64,000 bases of DNA from Diadema setosum (lineage: Eukaryota > Echinodermata > Echinoidea > Diadematoida > Diadematidae). Shown here in pieces: positions 14,013 to 26,265 of this stretch (position 1 is the stretch's first letter; every line of letters starts with the position of its first letter). The notes beneath the pieces are model-generated. The model worked only from the letters and a program-made list of their open reading frames with translations. It made no database searches and was not told the DNA's origin. Position numbers and translations under genes: made by a program. Where the stretch lies: assembly GCA_033980235.1 (NCBI GenBank), contig CM067067.1:12366401-12430400 (forward strand). Reading direction: 5' to 3'.

Positions 14013-14804
14013 GGGCCGAATGCATAAAACAAGCAATTGCTTGTAAGCAATTGCTTCAAGCAAAAGCACAAGCTCGTCTAGTAAAAGGTGTAGCTCAAGC
14101 AATTGCTTAAATACATATGCATAATCTTTTGCTTGTGCACATACATTTTGCTTGCATTCAGCAAGCAATTGCTTAGGGTTCGAACAATAGCGTCACGCCT
14201 GTGCGAACACAAGAACAAAGGCGAGTGTGGCAGCATGCATTTGAAAGGGCACACACACACACAACTATACACACACTCGTATTACTGGCTGATTCCCACC
14301 ACTGCTTACAATAGCCCGCATCTGCCAGATCGCACGTGGAGAGACGTCTCTTTGCTCTCCACCGAAGTGAGACATCTTACCTGTTTTTCATCAAATTTTG
14401 CGTGCTAACCACTGGACATTCCCGTTGTTGAAATGAAAAATTTCTTACTCTACTTAAGAGTAATTTCTTGTAGATTTATACCACTCCTTCACAATTGTTG
14501 TCTTTCTTCCATGAATATGAAAATGATACTTAAAAGGGAACGTCCCAGATAAGCAAAAGCTCAAGCTCATTTTACAGAGCTTGGAAAATTGTAAGCAATT
14601 GCTAGCAAGAACTAGCAAAAGGTATGTTTTATGCATACGTTTTTAAGCAAATGCTTGGTCTCTAAGCAATTGCTTGCGGACAGCAAGCAATTGCTTGTAC
14701 TTGCTAGCAAGAGCTTCTGCTCGCAAGCAATTGCTTGTTTTTATGCATACGGATTCGAGTAAAAGGCTAGCACAAGCAATTGCTAGCGTTTATGCATCCG
14801 GCCC
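14013..14804. mobile_element. GGGCC-ended transposon filled with AAGCAATTGCTT palindromes
   Basis: The left end reads gggccgaatgcataaa; the right end, read on the other strand, gives gggccggatgcataaa. CTT flanks both sides (14010-14012 and 14805-14807), a possible 3-bp target duplication of the kind made by PIF/Harbinger transposases. Inside are at least eight copies of the 12-bp palindrome aagcaattgctt or close variants, concentrated at 14033-14175 and 14590-14790. These are separated by a unique middle section with a (CA)n stretch at about 14252-14263. No transposase ORF is present, so it is non-autonomous. The superfamily call is inference. Confidence 0.7.
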
Positions 14805-15058
14805 CTTGAATCACCCACGTGGAAGCCGCCGTTGTCTTTAACAATCATGAAGAAGCGCTCCTGACGTTCATTCATGCAATCCGGCGTTGACCTTTACACC
14901 ATTATAGCTTGGATTATATCCATACATACACTCACTGGTATATCAATTCTCTTTCTACCTCTCTATATACCACCCCACCCCCCCCCTCCCTCAAGCTCTC
15001 TCGTCCAGTGACCATTGAAGAATTTCATTCAGCCTCTCGTCAGAGTGACCAGTGATAC

Positions 15059-15712
15059 TTAAAGGGGAAATCCAGTCCAAATATAAGTTAGTCTGAAAGA
15101 CTAACTTATATTTGAGTAAGATATTACGAGTGCAAGAGAAAGAGTAAAATATTACGAGTGCAACGGTATAATTTTGATCGAAATCGAATTAAAAATAAGG
15201 AAGTTACGCATTTTTTTTTTTGGGGGGGGGGGAACAGTTCTTGAACAGTCAATATGAATATGCAAATGGCAATGTAAGCATGTCATTCCCTCACAACTTA
15301 CCATATTGTGTATAGCAAGTTTGTATACATAAAATTGTGAAATTTCAAGTTTTTCATTCAAACGCAATTGTGCCCGAGGCTCAAATCCTCATCCATCTGA
15401 TCACTATTGTGAATGTATTCAACTAGGAACAATATCATGTCTGAGACTTCAATGACTGAAACAGTGAATTTTTATCATTCTTTTGTACACAAGCAATGGA
15501 AAATTGTGAGGGTATGACATAGATAGCTTACTCATTTGATTATTCATATCCACTGTACAAGAATTGTTTTGCAGAACTTATTAGCAAAACTTCAAAATGT
15601 CATACCTGCCTTATTTTCCATCCGATTTCAATCACATTTTTACCATTGAACTCGTAAGGTTTTACTCTTTTTCATCCGACTAACTTATATTTGGACTGGA
15701 TTTCCTCTTTAA
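15059..15712. mobile_element. TTAA-flanked element with long TIRs, family B
   Basis: The left end is ttaaaggggaaatccagtcc, then aaatataagttagtc. The right end carries the exact complementary order (gactaacttatatttggact, then ggatttcctctttaa). TTAA lies at both tips. The left tip also has a local palindrome (taagttagtctgaaagactaacttatattt). The interior is AT-rich with a T/G run (15211-15231) and no coding potential. Confidence 0.8.
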
Positions 15713-16345
15713 TATCAAGTGAGAGTGCGAGTGGGGCACTTCAGATAAGCAATGCACGTATTCACTTTCAACGATAAGCATTATTATGTATTGTAAAGTA
15801 TATCCATGCATCCGATACTGAGTTAAAACATTACTCACTGTCTACTCGTCTTGCCATGCTTTCGATGATCTTTCCATTTATGCATTCAAGGTACAAAAAA
15901 ATATTAGAAGTCTGCAAATTCATAAATTAAAAATTCAGATGTTAATGTATGCTGAAAGGGCTATTCACCCCGTGAATGGAAATCTTAATAAATAAAATAA
16001 ATGTGTTTCATAACAGTTACTGCTGCATACCAGTTTCAGCATAAAACGCCATGTTTTCACTGCATTCAAGAACAGTATTATGATTATCATTACAAATACA
16101 TGTTCATGTATAAATTATAGATTGTATAATATTATTTTGTAAATCATGCATCCTGCATGATTTATAATATGTGTTTCTTTTTCATTTTTTCCCCTCACAG
16201 AGGTATTTATTCCGAAAGGCGACTCATTATACAAACAATTCAAATACCGGAATCACGATAATAGCATGCATGGCTGCACCGTAATGCATGATGTTAATGT
16301 CACGATATTATTCACAACATTTGTATTCTTCATATTGTTCTTTAG
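15713..16345. other. Intergenic, one small palindrome
   Basis: No coding region. A short inverted repeat lies at about 16139-16162 (aaatcatgca, 3-base loop, tgcatgattt). Confidence 0.5.
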
Positions 16346-16734
16346 TTAAAGGGATGGTACAGTATTGGTGAGGATGAGAATTGGGATTTTAACTTTTTGC
16401 GACATACCAAGAAAACACTTATGATATAGTACAGAGCATACCATTTTAAGAGGAATTCAAAGTTTATTTGATGAAAATCGGGTTTGGAATGGCTGTGACA
16501 TCCAAAAACAAAGTAAAACAAAGCAATCGTAATAAAGTGTGGGTCCCACACTTATTAGAATCGCTCTGTTTTGGATATCTCAGCCATTTCAAAACCAATT
16601 TTCATCAAATAAACATCGAATTCCTCATGGAATTACATGCTCTTTCATATTTCATAAGAGGTTTCTCATTATATCGCCAAAAAATGTTAGAAACCTGAAA
16701 TTAGGTCTCAACCAAAACTATACGATCCCTTTAA
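16346..16734. mobile_element. TTAA-flanked palindromic MITE, family A, copy 2
   Basis: It matches the element at 10592-10980 over its whole length with scattered substitutions and a very similar size. It starts ttaaagggatggtacagt and ends ctatacgatccctttaa. The two copies being full length and little diverged implies fairly recent activity of the family. Confidence 0.85.
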
Positions 16735-19080
16735 CTTATCTCGTTTCCCTTCTCAAAAAAAAAAAAAATCAATGATCAAACCTCTTTAGAAATCTGTTAA
16801 TAAACAATAGTTTTGAATAAAGTGGCACGATAACCATTAATAAATATGCACTCTTTATTGTGCGGAAGTCAGGATCCCTTTTAGCAGAATTACATCTTCA
16901 ATTACAAAATTAAAACAATGAAAAAACATGACATTTTCTCATCAATTTCAATACTTACATTGAAAAACATCTTATTGATTGCTGATTAAGATAATAACAT
17001 ACTTTTTGATGATTTCACATGCATTTGGGGGACGCATCAAAACGTTTACAATTGATACACCTGGCGTGATCTTCCATCGAACTAAATTTCTGTGAAAGGT
17101 AAATTAAATCCGACGAAAACATTATGAACTTATATTGCTTTACCGTATAGAACATTTTATGAATTTGAATTTTAGCAGTTTACTCCAGTCACAAATCAAA
17201 ATGTTTATGGTTATTATTGCTTTTTAATCATCCCATTTGCAAAAGTATATTCTGCTGTCATGATGACATTGTTATGCATATTCCTGGCAGTTTTAGTTCA
17301 AGGGCAGAATGATTATGTTTATTCATCTATTTTTATGAATTTCTTGATATGATAATGTGGGTGTCTCCTTATCATTGTCATTATGAGTTATTACAACCAC
17401 TCATAGCTGTCATTGTTTGTTTACGATATTTTTATCAGTAGAAATTATGATACAATTATCGCGTTGTTACTCTCTTTTTTTGTATGAACATTCTAGTATG
17501 ATTCTCGCAAATCATGCATTATATCAAGTCAAATTAAGGATTTTATTCATTATGACACCCACCAGCACGATAAATTGCAAGCAGCTTGTTCCCCTCAAAC
17601 GATGTTTTCCCGCCAATGATTAATTGGCACTGTGTCCTCAATTCAAATTTGGCGCCAAGTATACTAAACTGCATAAGCGAATTTACTCAGGCATGATGAA
17701 AATATCAAGGAGGTAGATACTGTTTTAGACCGCCTTATAGCATTAACATTGTGTTACCCTTGTTCTGATAAGCTGTTGACGAAGCAATTTTGTGTGGTGG
17801 CCCAGCGTAAAGGGATGGAACATCTCTTAAAGCTCCTGCATGTATTTACTTGCTTGGTATCATGGACCTATTGTATTATTATGTCCATGGTATAATGTAC
17901 ATTCAAGCGGGGTTCGTCGTAAAATGCCTTGTGCACCATCACAATCCCACGCAGAAACTTGAAGACATTATAGTCTTGGTCTCTGCCTGCAAAGAAAATC
18001 TTACCGTTATGTTTTGGAGTTGTGTGTTACGGAATTCTGCGAGATATACACATCACAATTACTCAGTTGTTTTTATTTTCTATTTTAATGGAATAATTTT
18101 AGTCACACCAACGTGGACTCATGACAATCAAGATTGTGATGTATATACATCGTTTGGGGGGTTTCTAATTCAACTTCCGAACAGGGGCCTGAAAGCCAGT
18201 CAGTATTATTTATTTATTTTTTTTTTTTGCATGCAGTCCATGGCAGTTCAGGGAGTGAAGGGGGCACGACAATGGTCGATGATCAGAATACCTTTTGACC
18301 TGTATACCCGCATGCATCTGTATAGACGTACGTATTCCCCCTCTTTGATCTGCAGCGCTTCTGACGCATTTCCCTTTCTCAGTCTTCGTCTCAACAGGGA
18401 GGTGTCTCTCTTACACATCCCTGGTCTCAACCTGAATTACCTGCAGAGAGGTGTTTGTATGAGTATGCTATAACAGTATCTATTTTGCCGATAAAACGCG
18501 GTAGATATTGAATAACGTCATCATTCTTTTCTACAAAATTCTTCCTCGAGAGCTACCCACTCCTTGGATTAATGTATTTGTGATATTGATAGTGTTAATA
18601 CTCTTTTCTAACATCATTCTCTGGTAGTATTCCTCAGTGCTGCCGATGAAAATAAAAACGTGCATGTAACGGATTGTTGACACTTGAGTTCATTAATAAT
18701 AGTAAGCATATTATTTTGACAGAATGAAGCACTCATGCATTTATATTCAATGCTCATAACAAGAAAAATAAACCAGATGAAAGCATTCCTTTTATCATCA
18801 TGGTCGTTCTGGTCGTTCAGGTAAACATCAATCTACTTTTGCATAGCCTCCTCTCCGTCAATCCCTTAACTTCAACATCACAGTCGTCATCAGTTGTCAT
18901 AGCGACAGCCCTTCGCATGGCTGTCAACATCACGTCCCAGAGTTCAGATTTGAAGCTTAAATAATAACCCTTAGATAATCTATTATGACAGCGGCGTTTT
19001 GATGCCATGCATGCAATAACAACACCTCTGTATTGGTGAATAATAAAATGCTTCACAACGGCGAATTATTTTTGTCCTCA
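16735..19080. other. Intergenic, no gene supported
   Basis: An A run at about 16756-16768, then ordinary AT-rich sequence. The longest + strand ORF outside SLC34 (17862-18473 from its first ATG, about 203 codons) is here. It has no recognisable domain, no repeated codon bias and includes a T-run-encoded phenylalanine stretch, so I do not call it a gene. Confidence 0.45.
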
Positions 19081-19420
19081 TTAACATTAGGCCCTATGGG
19101 TGGATATTGCAAGGTAGTGTCCGTTGCACACTGGTCTAGATCTTATAGACTGCGTATTATAAGGTGGACCATGTTGGCTGATGATACATCGGACAGTCAC
19201 TCTCACCCACACACCCACATTATACACTCGACGTGCATCAACGTCGATCGCGGTGCACATGCAGATTGAGCGGAGCGGAGTGTGGCGGTAGTGGCGCCAT
19301 GACCTCGGCAACCAATACCGCAATGTAGCCCGTGGCGGCTTTCCATCGCACCTTTCACGTGTTAAACTTGGATTACCGGTATTCCCGTTGCACCGAGTGG
19401 GTTGATGATACGCTATGAGG
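19081..19420. promoter_or_regulatory. CpG-dense island, possible promoter or enhancer
   Basis: This stretch has clearly more G+C and many more CpG dinucleotides than its AT-rich surroundings, for example gacgtgcatcaacgtcgatc and gcggagcggagtgtggcgg. It contains a CCAAT box (caaccaata, about 19308-19316) and an E-box-like cacgtg (about 19357-19362). No exon is recognisable next to it. It could be a distal regulatory element, the promoter of an unseen transcript, or an old GC-rich repeat. Confidence 0.3.
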
Positions 19421-19497
19421 TGGTTTGGCTTCTTTCGTGCTAGTATCCATTTGAGGGTGTGCGACAAAAATAATGTCGTACTTGTTCAGGTATATTT

Positions 19498-20160
19498 CAT
19501 TTCATTTCATTTCAATTTATTTTCATATTTCTCACATATTTATATCACAATAAAGTATATAAATACGAAAATTATACAAAACATAATTCAGATGAGACTT
19601 CATCAGAATGTACAGAAGTTTGATTTGGTATAAACACGAGGTCTGTATGCATGCGAATTACACTGTGGTCATAATGAGAAAAAATATGATGGGGCCTGCG
19701 TAAAAGCATTAGCTTGTACAGCCGCAGGTCCCGTGAGTAATCAGATTAGGGGAAGTTTAAAGTACGGATGTTTTTTAAGACCAACTATATCTGGGGAAAC
19801 CGATTAAAACAAACAAAACAAAAAATCCAATTAAATATATGTCACTAAATAAAAATACAGAAAAACAGAAGCAGAAAGCAGAAAGGTCACATGTTGCAGC
19901 AGTGAACAACAACTGCAGAGATTCAAGGGGTATGTTGCAGAGTATAGAAAATGGCGTAACTGTATGTCATAAATACATGAGTAGAAGGTGGGATCTAGCT
20001 ATACACGACATACATAAAACACACATCATCATCACATCGAAATGTTTAATTCCTATATTTCCATTCCATTCATTTCAATTGAATTGAATTGAATTGAATT
20101 GAATTGAATTGAATTGAATTCAATTCAATTCAATTCAATTCATATAATTTTATTTCCATA
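19498..20160. repeat. Composite interspersed repeat bounded by tttca / gaatt satellites
   Basis: The left border has (TTTCA)n at about 19496-19520 running into ttcaatttattttc. The right border has the (GAATT)n/(CAATT)n satellite followed by catataattttatttcc. Between them is A-rich sequence with oligo-A and 'acagaagcagaaagcagaaagg', without coding content. The similar tails suggest two 3' ends of retroposon-like repeats. The class is uncertain. Confidence 0.35.
20075..20142. repeat. Palindromic pentanucleotide satellite (GAATT)n switching to (CAATT)n
   Basis: Eight GAATT units (20081-20120) are followed directly by four CAATT units (20121-20140). Since the complement of GAATT repeats is AATTC repeats, the switch point at gaattc makes a loop-free palindrome extending about 20 bp each way. 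Confidence 0.9.
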
Positions 20161-21894
20161 AAGCAAGAGAATGTACATAACGCTTATGAATAAAGAACTT
20201 CAAATCACACACAATCATTTCGATGGTACACAATCGCTGACAAATCTTTTCCTCTAACGTGGAAGCATACAATAATGAGGCAAGAAAAACTGTTCGATTT
20301 GTTCGATTTCTCATACAAGACGTGAAAACATTCATGTCTACGATTCCCTTGCAAACCCATTTTCTATTAATTTCATATAATAATTTGTTGTGTTAACACA
20401 AATACATTGTTTAGTGATGAATGATTGTTAATGTAATAATGTTATTTTTTTTTTGTTGGACATAGTTATAATAAAAGGGCAATTTGTAACATGAGAGCAT
20501 GCATGAACAACTTCAAAACCATTAATATGAAACCAGAAATGCACATAAAAATAATATCGTCTGACAAAAATAAACCAATGCGTAAAACCAATGCTTACAA
20601 TAACCCTATTCTAACCCCATTCCCGTCTCATAGCTATCAAGAAGGCTCACATTGCATAGCAAGAGTTGCGTACATGTTGCTGATTGTCTGAACATTATTT
20701 TTTTTGAAGACGATAAGACTTTTTTTTTGATAATCTGATATCAACAAGAGTGTTTATGAATATCACTGACTAATCATCAGCATAATTTGCTATCGATTAT
20801 AAACCCTGTACAAGAAAAACAAGTGAAGTGCAGTTTGTATAAAATCAAAAAATATGTTATAATAGGCCTACAGGCAAATTAGAAAACAAGGTGGGAAATG
20901 TCAAATGATCTCTATAGAAATATAGCGAAATTTGCATTACAATATGACATGAAGAGCTTGATGGAGTCTGCATATAATAGTAATGACACTAACAAAGATA
21001 ATAACAATATTGTAATCATATTAATAACTTCAGTCAAATTAAGCGCATTTCCATAACAATGTTCAAAATAATGTGTTATGCGGACAATAGAATTAATTAT
21101 TGAATGATCGAGACAGGTGGGTTTCACCTTCTTTTTTTTTTTTTTTTCTAAAGACATCAAAATCAGCACACGGAGCCATGCTTTGCACACGGTGCCTGAT
21201 ATCTGATGTATAGATTTATTTGAATATTGATGATTTTGTTCCCTCCCCCACCTCCAAGCTGCGCAAAAGAAGCCAATCCTTGTGGACAGGATAAACATGC
21301 CGTGATTCGCTAGCTCATAACACACGTGTCTCGCAAACAGCGCTGACGCACGTCTTGTTTACCAGCTCCTCGTGATCTTTTTTTCTCATGATTGATAGAA
21401 GCTGGTTATAAAATGCATTAGCTGGTCTCCCTATTGGAGAGATAAATTGAAGATACTGAGTATGGGAAACAGAAAGAGAGAGAGGGAGAGAGAGGGGGGG
21501 GGGGGGGGTAGAGGGGGAGAACGAATAATAAAGAGAGAGAACGAGAACGTACGAAACGAGAGAAGTTCACGTTGATAAGTAGAGAGGTTTCTAATAAAAC
21601 TGCAGAAGCTCGGGATGCGAGACATGCCAAACAAGCTTGACATTAGACTCCAAGCTGCGCCGACAGTCTTATAGAATGTTTTTAAGAGCATAAAGCGCAT
21701 ATTGGTACCATTTAGAGGGGAGCATGTTATTTTGGTTGCCATGAGCCACTGAACCCCCACCCCTCCCATGATTCAAATCCTTATTTTCCAAATATTTTAC
21801 GTTTCTTTTTTTGTTTAATCGCTCATTATACCTTCAACTCGATAATGTTGCCAAGTCAAAAAGTTATCAGTTATCTCTAATTGACACGGGCAGG

Positions 21895-21940
<46 letters not shown>

Positions 21941-22167
21941 ATATAATTTATATACAATTGTGTATATACATGTAGGCCAATGTATACGTGTGTGTGTGTG
22001 TGTGTGCTTACCAGAAATATTATTTACACTGTATTTCTGTGTTGACCCTCAGTTCACACAATGATGAGTTTGAACGTTAAAAAAACATAGTCGTCAAGCT
22101 TTATAATGTTAATCTTTAATTTTTGTTTTTTGTTTGAGTGCAACGTGTCACAATAGTTATCATTCTC
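20161..22167. other. Intergenic with microsatellites, no gene seen
   Basis: T runs at 20446-20455 and 21133-21147, a purine tract with G run at 21473-21508, (GT)n at about 21898-21935 and a second (GT)n at about 21988-22006. No exon is recognisable. Confidence 0.5.
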
Positions 22168-22524
22168 TTAAAGGCATAATTTACCATTTGCAGATGAAAG
22201 CATTAGTGCTATAAAATAGTTCTAAGATGTGAGTTAGGGATAGAAACAACCACTGTCAAAATTTGAATCCGTATAATCGATGTTAAGTGTTGTTAAATAC
22301 ACAAAATGTGAACAATAGTTATAATAAAAAAATTTCCAGATTAAACCGTATACAGTTACGGTTTATTGAGAAAAACCCTGATATCTCATTATATTTTAGG
22401 TTTTATTGCAAATATTTCATATGGTAGGATGTTTTATGATACAACAGACCTACACATATGCATCAAATATGATATCTTGAAAATTTTTGAAATCACTGCT
22501 CCCAAAGGTAAACTGGACCTTTAA
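22168..22524. mobile_element. TTAA-flanked MITE, family C
   Basis: The left tip is ttaaaggcataatttacc; the right tip is ggtaaactggacctttaa. TTAA is at both ends and the TIRs are imperfect. A local palindrome (aaaccgtatacagttacggttt, about 22345-22366) lies inside. No coding content. The TTAAAGG tip is shared with families A, B and D here, which suggests a common transposase type. Confidence 0.65.
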
Positions 22525-25393
22525 GGTTGATTGCATCCATGATTCGTTTGAAGTAAAGCTTGTCGTGATACAGTGTATCCCTTGGGCGATCAAGATGAAG
22601 AACCGTCACATTTCTCTTGATCCTTTTGTTCTCACACGGTTTGAACGGGATATAGGGCACATGCACGTCCCATGTTTATTAGCTCGCAGAATTCGCCTGA
22701 GCACATGGCGCTCCTTGTGCCGACCTCCTTCCGTATATACTGAGTATTTTATTATTATGATCTGACGGGACTCTCGTCGTACTTGGTTCCTACTAGACAC
22801 TCGTTGAAATAGACAGATTAATAGGCTCCACGTCATTCTATTAAAAGGTATAATGGGAATCAACCCTGTCACGTATGAACACTGAGTATAGGCCTATGGA
22901 TACTCAGTCAGTGTTTGTTATCATTGTATAAGCTTTTCCTGTCTTCTTTAACTCAGTCATTTAATTTGCCATGTACATCGCTGTTATGCCGGAGCTTGTG
23001 CCTTTGTCTGAACTATGATACGGAGCTACAACTGACCGTCTCAACATGAGCAATCAGCACTTGAACACTGAAAACTAGATTCATCTGATTGGAATAATTT
23101 TGTATCAACTGGTTAAAGTTAATTTAACCAGTTGAACAGTCTTGAGACCCACCGCAAACAAAAGCATAAGTACCGGAAAGCAAGTACAAATTAAATTACA
23201 CCAGCAAAATATCGTAGTAATGTTGCGATATTTTGCTGTCGGATTGTGTCGCATGTTCGTCACATTTTGAGAATGGATAACATATTGGTTTACATTCGGT
23301 CTGGTGTCGAACCTTGTAATATGACCAGTGTATGTGTTCATGATTACCAGGGTGTTGCATGGACACCGTAAATCTATAGGCCTATACTCCCTGACAATGT
23401 TATATACGCATTGTGCCACATACCGAAATTTACACAAAATAATCGTGTTTAGTATAACCAGGCCGAATTCGTCGGGAGGATATGCCATCTTATAGATGGC
23501 TGGATATCGGGGGAGGCGTGACGATGAAACTGAAAGCTGAAAAATAGATGAAAACAATTTGGATAAAGTAATACTGTCAGAGTTTAGACAATATTTCAGT
23601 CATTTCTGACATTGTACTCAAAGGGGAATGTTAACCCCTGTTGAATGCAGCAATTATAGCGGAGCACAATATACATAAAAGGAAAATCGAACAATCCTTT
23701 CAAAATTTAATTTTTGATGTTACTATAATCCTATTGATTATGCATCACTACACTATTATTACTCTAAGAAGGCTATACAATTTATTATAGTTGGTATATA
23801 CAAACCGTATAAAGAAGAAAATGAAATACCGCAAGATTTTACAATTTTCTAGCATAGTGAACATAACTCTTGACGGTCCTTCACAAAGAAGTGGGGTATA
23901 TTAAAAAGTTGAAGGTAATGTACACTTTCCATTAGAAAAACAAAATGAAGATAGGAAATTTTGGCATTTTAGTTCATGCGTTTTTAAGGTAACAGTTTTA
24001 CTGTGTGACCGTACATTGTTTACCATCATTATAGTCACAGCTACAAGCCTAAAGGGGCTATAGGCAGAAGGTGATCGATGCAACATGCATATAGGCATAA
24101 TAAGCTAAGGATCTGGAGAGTTGTCCGCTCTCCGCCCTTTATTTTGGTAATACAGTGCGAATTTCAATGGTGGCCAGCCCTGCTGCAGTTCTAACGCGGG
24201 CTGAGCAGTTTCAAATTTCCCGCTCTTGCTGTCTCTTTTGTCCATGGAGCTTGGGCGGAGCATAACGCTGAAAGTGTGTATGAAGTGTTTGTCAACCCAC
24301 AGTCAACCGATCTAAGCGGGGGGCTTGTGTAAAGAAAGAAGCCGTAGAGTCCTACAATACTAATTTGCATAACAAAATAGAACTTCGATTGCTGGACCGG
24401 CATACCAAGTTATTGTATACGGTATAACTCCCACGCGCTGTACAATGAAGACCTAGTCATAGCGGTTCAAGTGTACCGGTATACAGGTACCCTGACAGGT
24501 ATCATGATAATTTTGGGGTCGCTTATGATAGTTTGCTATATTCATGTATCGTACATACTGTAACTCCGCCTCGTTTCGTTCATGTGTCGTGGATAAAATT
24601 GTTAACAGGCCTACACTGCATTTCATGGACTTTCTCTATAGTCTAATCAAGGAGTAAGGTATATCTGTTTCGATTTAAAAAAAAAAATAGTTATTTCATT
24701 TTTTTTTAATTAGAATTATAAATCTAAAATCAGGTGATGGAGCGATCATTATCAACAGCACAGGTGAATAAATTTAAAGATCCCGTGACAATTCATACTA
24801 AGCGGGAAATGAGGAAAAACGTGGAACAGCTTTAACGTTGCAACATCACTCCTTTATTGCTAATATGATAATACTGCGTATTGACAAACGGCGGTCAAAG
24901 CAGATTAACGGTGAGAGCCGAAATCGAGAGGGAGTTTCTTGTAGAGCCATAACACAGCAATCAATAGGCCTATAATATCATGAATCTTCTTTCTTTGATA
25001 ACTGGGCTAATTTATCAATCTGCCTGATCTCGTGGTATCGAGCCTTTGACTGTCAAACAGGACATGCACACATGCGATTGGATGTTTCCACAGAATACAA
25101 TCGGGGGGGGGGGGGGGGGGGGGGGCGTATGACTGGGTAAAGGTGCATGCCGATGCTGGATTACCGTAATATGTTTTACTTCAATTAAAAGGAAATCAAC
25201 TTGTGTATAAACGCATTGTTTTTTTGTGGGGGCGGACTCAAATGCAGCCAAATTATTTTCTTTTGTCTTGATTCCAAAAACGATGCACTTTTATAGCGTC
25301 TCAAATTATTTTACCGGGAAAGATTCACCACGTGTAAACTTAAAAATTATGTTGCCATTTACCATAATTATTAGTAACAAGCTACAGGCTAGT
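22525..25393. other. Intergenic with two small hairpins, no gene seen
   Basis: A hairpin at 23106-23134 (caactggttaaa, 5-base loop, tttaaccagttg) and a second at 23202-23238 (cagcaaaatatcg, 11-base loop, cgatattttgctg). A G run of about 23 lies at 25103-25125. The 150-codon - strand ORF at 23105-23557 spans both hairpins and shows no family signature. Confidence 0.5.
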
Positions 25394-25770
25394 TTAAAGG
25401 GATAGTATATTGGTTCAGGAGGTGAGTATTCGGCTTATAACTTTTTCTGATATTAGTGCCTATACTTAGAAACCACTTCATGGAATAAAACAAAAAAAAA
25501 AAAAAAGAGCATGCAATGCTAAAAGAGGAATTTAAAGTTTATTAAACGTGATGGAAATCGGTTTTGAAATGACTGGGATAGCCCCCCCCCCCCCCCCCCA
25601 AAAAAAAAAAGTAAAACAAAGTGATCCTATAGGTGGGTCCCACATTTTATCATATCGCTTTGTTTTGGATATCTTAGCCATTTCAAAACCGATTTTCATC
25701 CAATAAACTTTGAGTTCCTCTTATACCCTTTCATACTTTACAGTTTCTAGTTAAGAAAGTTACATAGCCC
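25394..25770. mobile_element. TTAA MITE, family A, copy 3 (diverged, right end lost)
   Basis: It starts ttaaagggatagtatattgg and follows family A through the paired centre (gtgggtcccac; atttcaaaaccgattttcat). It has A and C runs inserted near 25492-25608. The right tip is not recognisable, so this copy is older or truncated. Confidence 0.65.
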
Positions 25771-26095
25771 ATAGCATTTTGCAAGTAAAAGTGTGTTTTT
25801 TTTTTTTTTTTGGCATTCGATTATATTTCGGGAAAAGGGGTGTCTTGAGAAGTTTGAAAGAATGCAAATGCAGGTATTTTCAATACCTTTACATATTTAT
25901 ACATGTTATCTATGTATGTAAGGGTCAATTCTCTGGCGATGGATCCTTTGCTTCATAATCTGCCTCTGCACATAAGTTCCAGAGAACATGTACGGAGGCA
26001 GATGATGAAATATATAACTCGGATAAATCGGATAAAGGCCGACATGCCTGCTTTGGTTTCAGAGAATATATATACAATAGGCCACATATATATAC

Positions 26096-26262
<167 letters not shown>

Positions 26263-26265
<3 letters not shown>

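Noticed and set aside
14033..14790. Array of AAGCAATTGCTT as a CRISPR or integron repeat
   Set aside because: Spacing is irregular, the words are self-complementary and the array is bounded by transposon TIRs.
17850..18473. 207-codon + strand ORF, the longest outside SLC34 exon 6 and its antisense
   Set aside because: No recognisable domain, includes a homopolymer-encoded phenylalanine run, starts at a non-ATG codon, and has no promoter, splice or composition support.
23105..23557. 150-codon - strand ORF
   Set aside because: No domain or family signature, and the frame runs through two hairpins.
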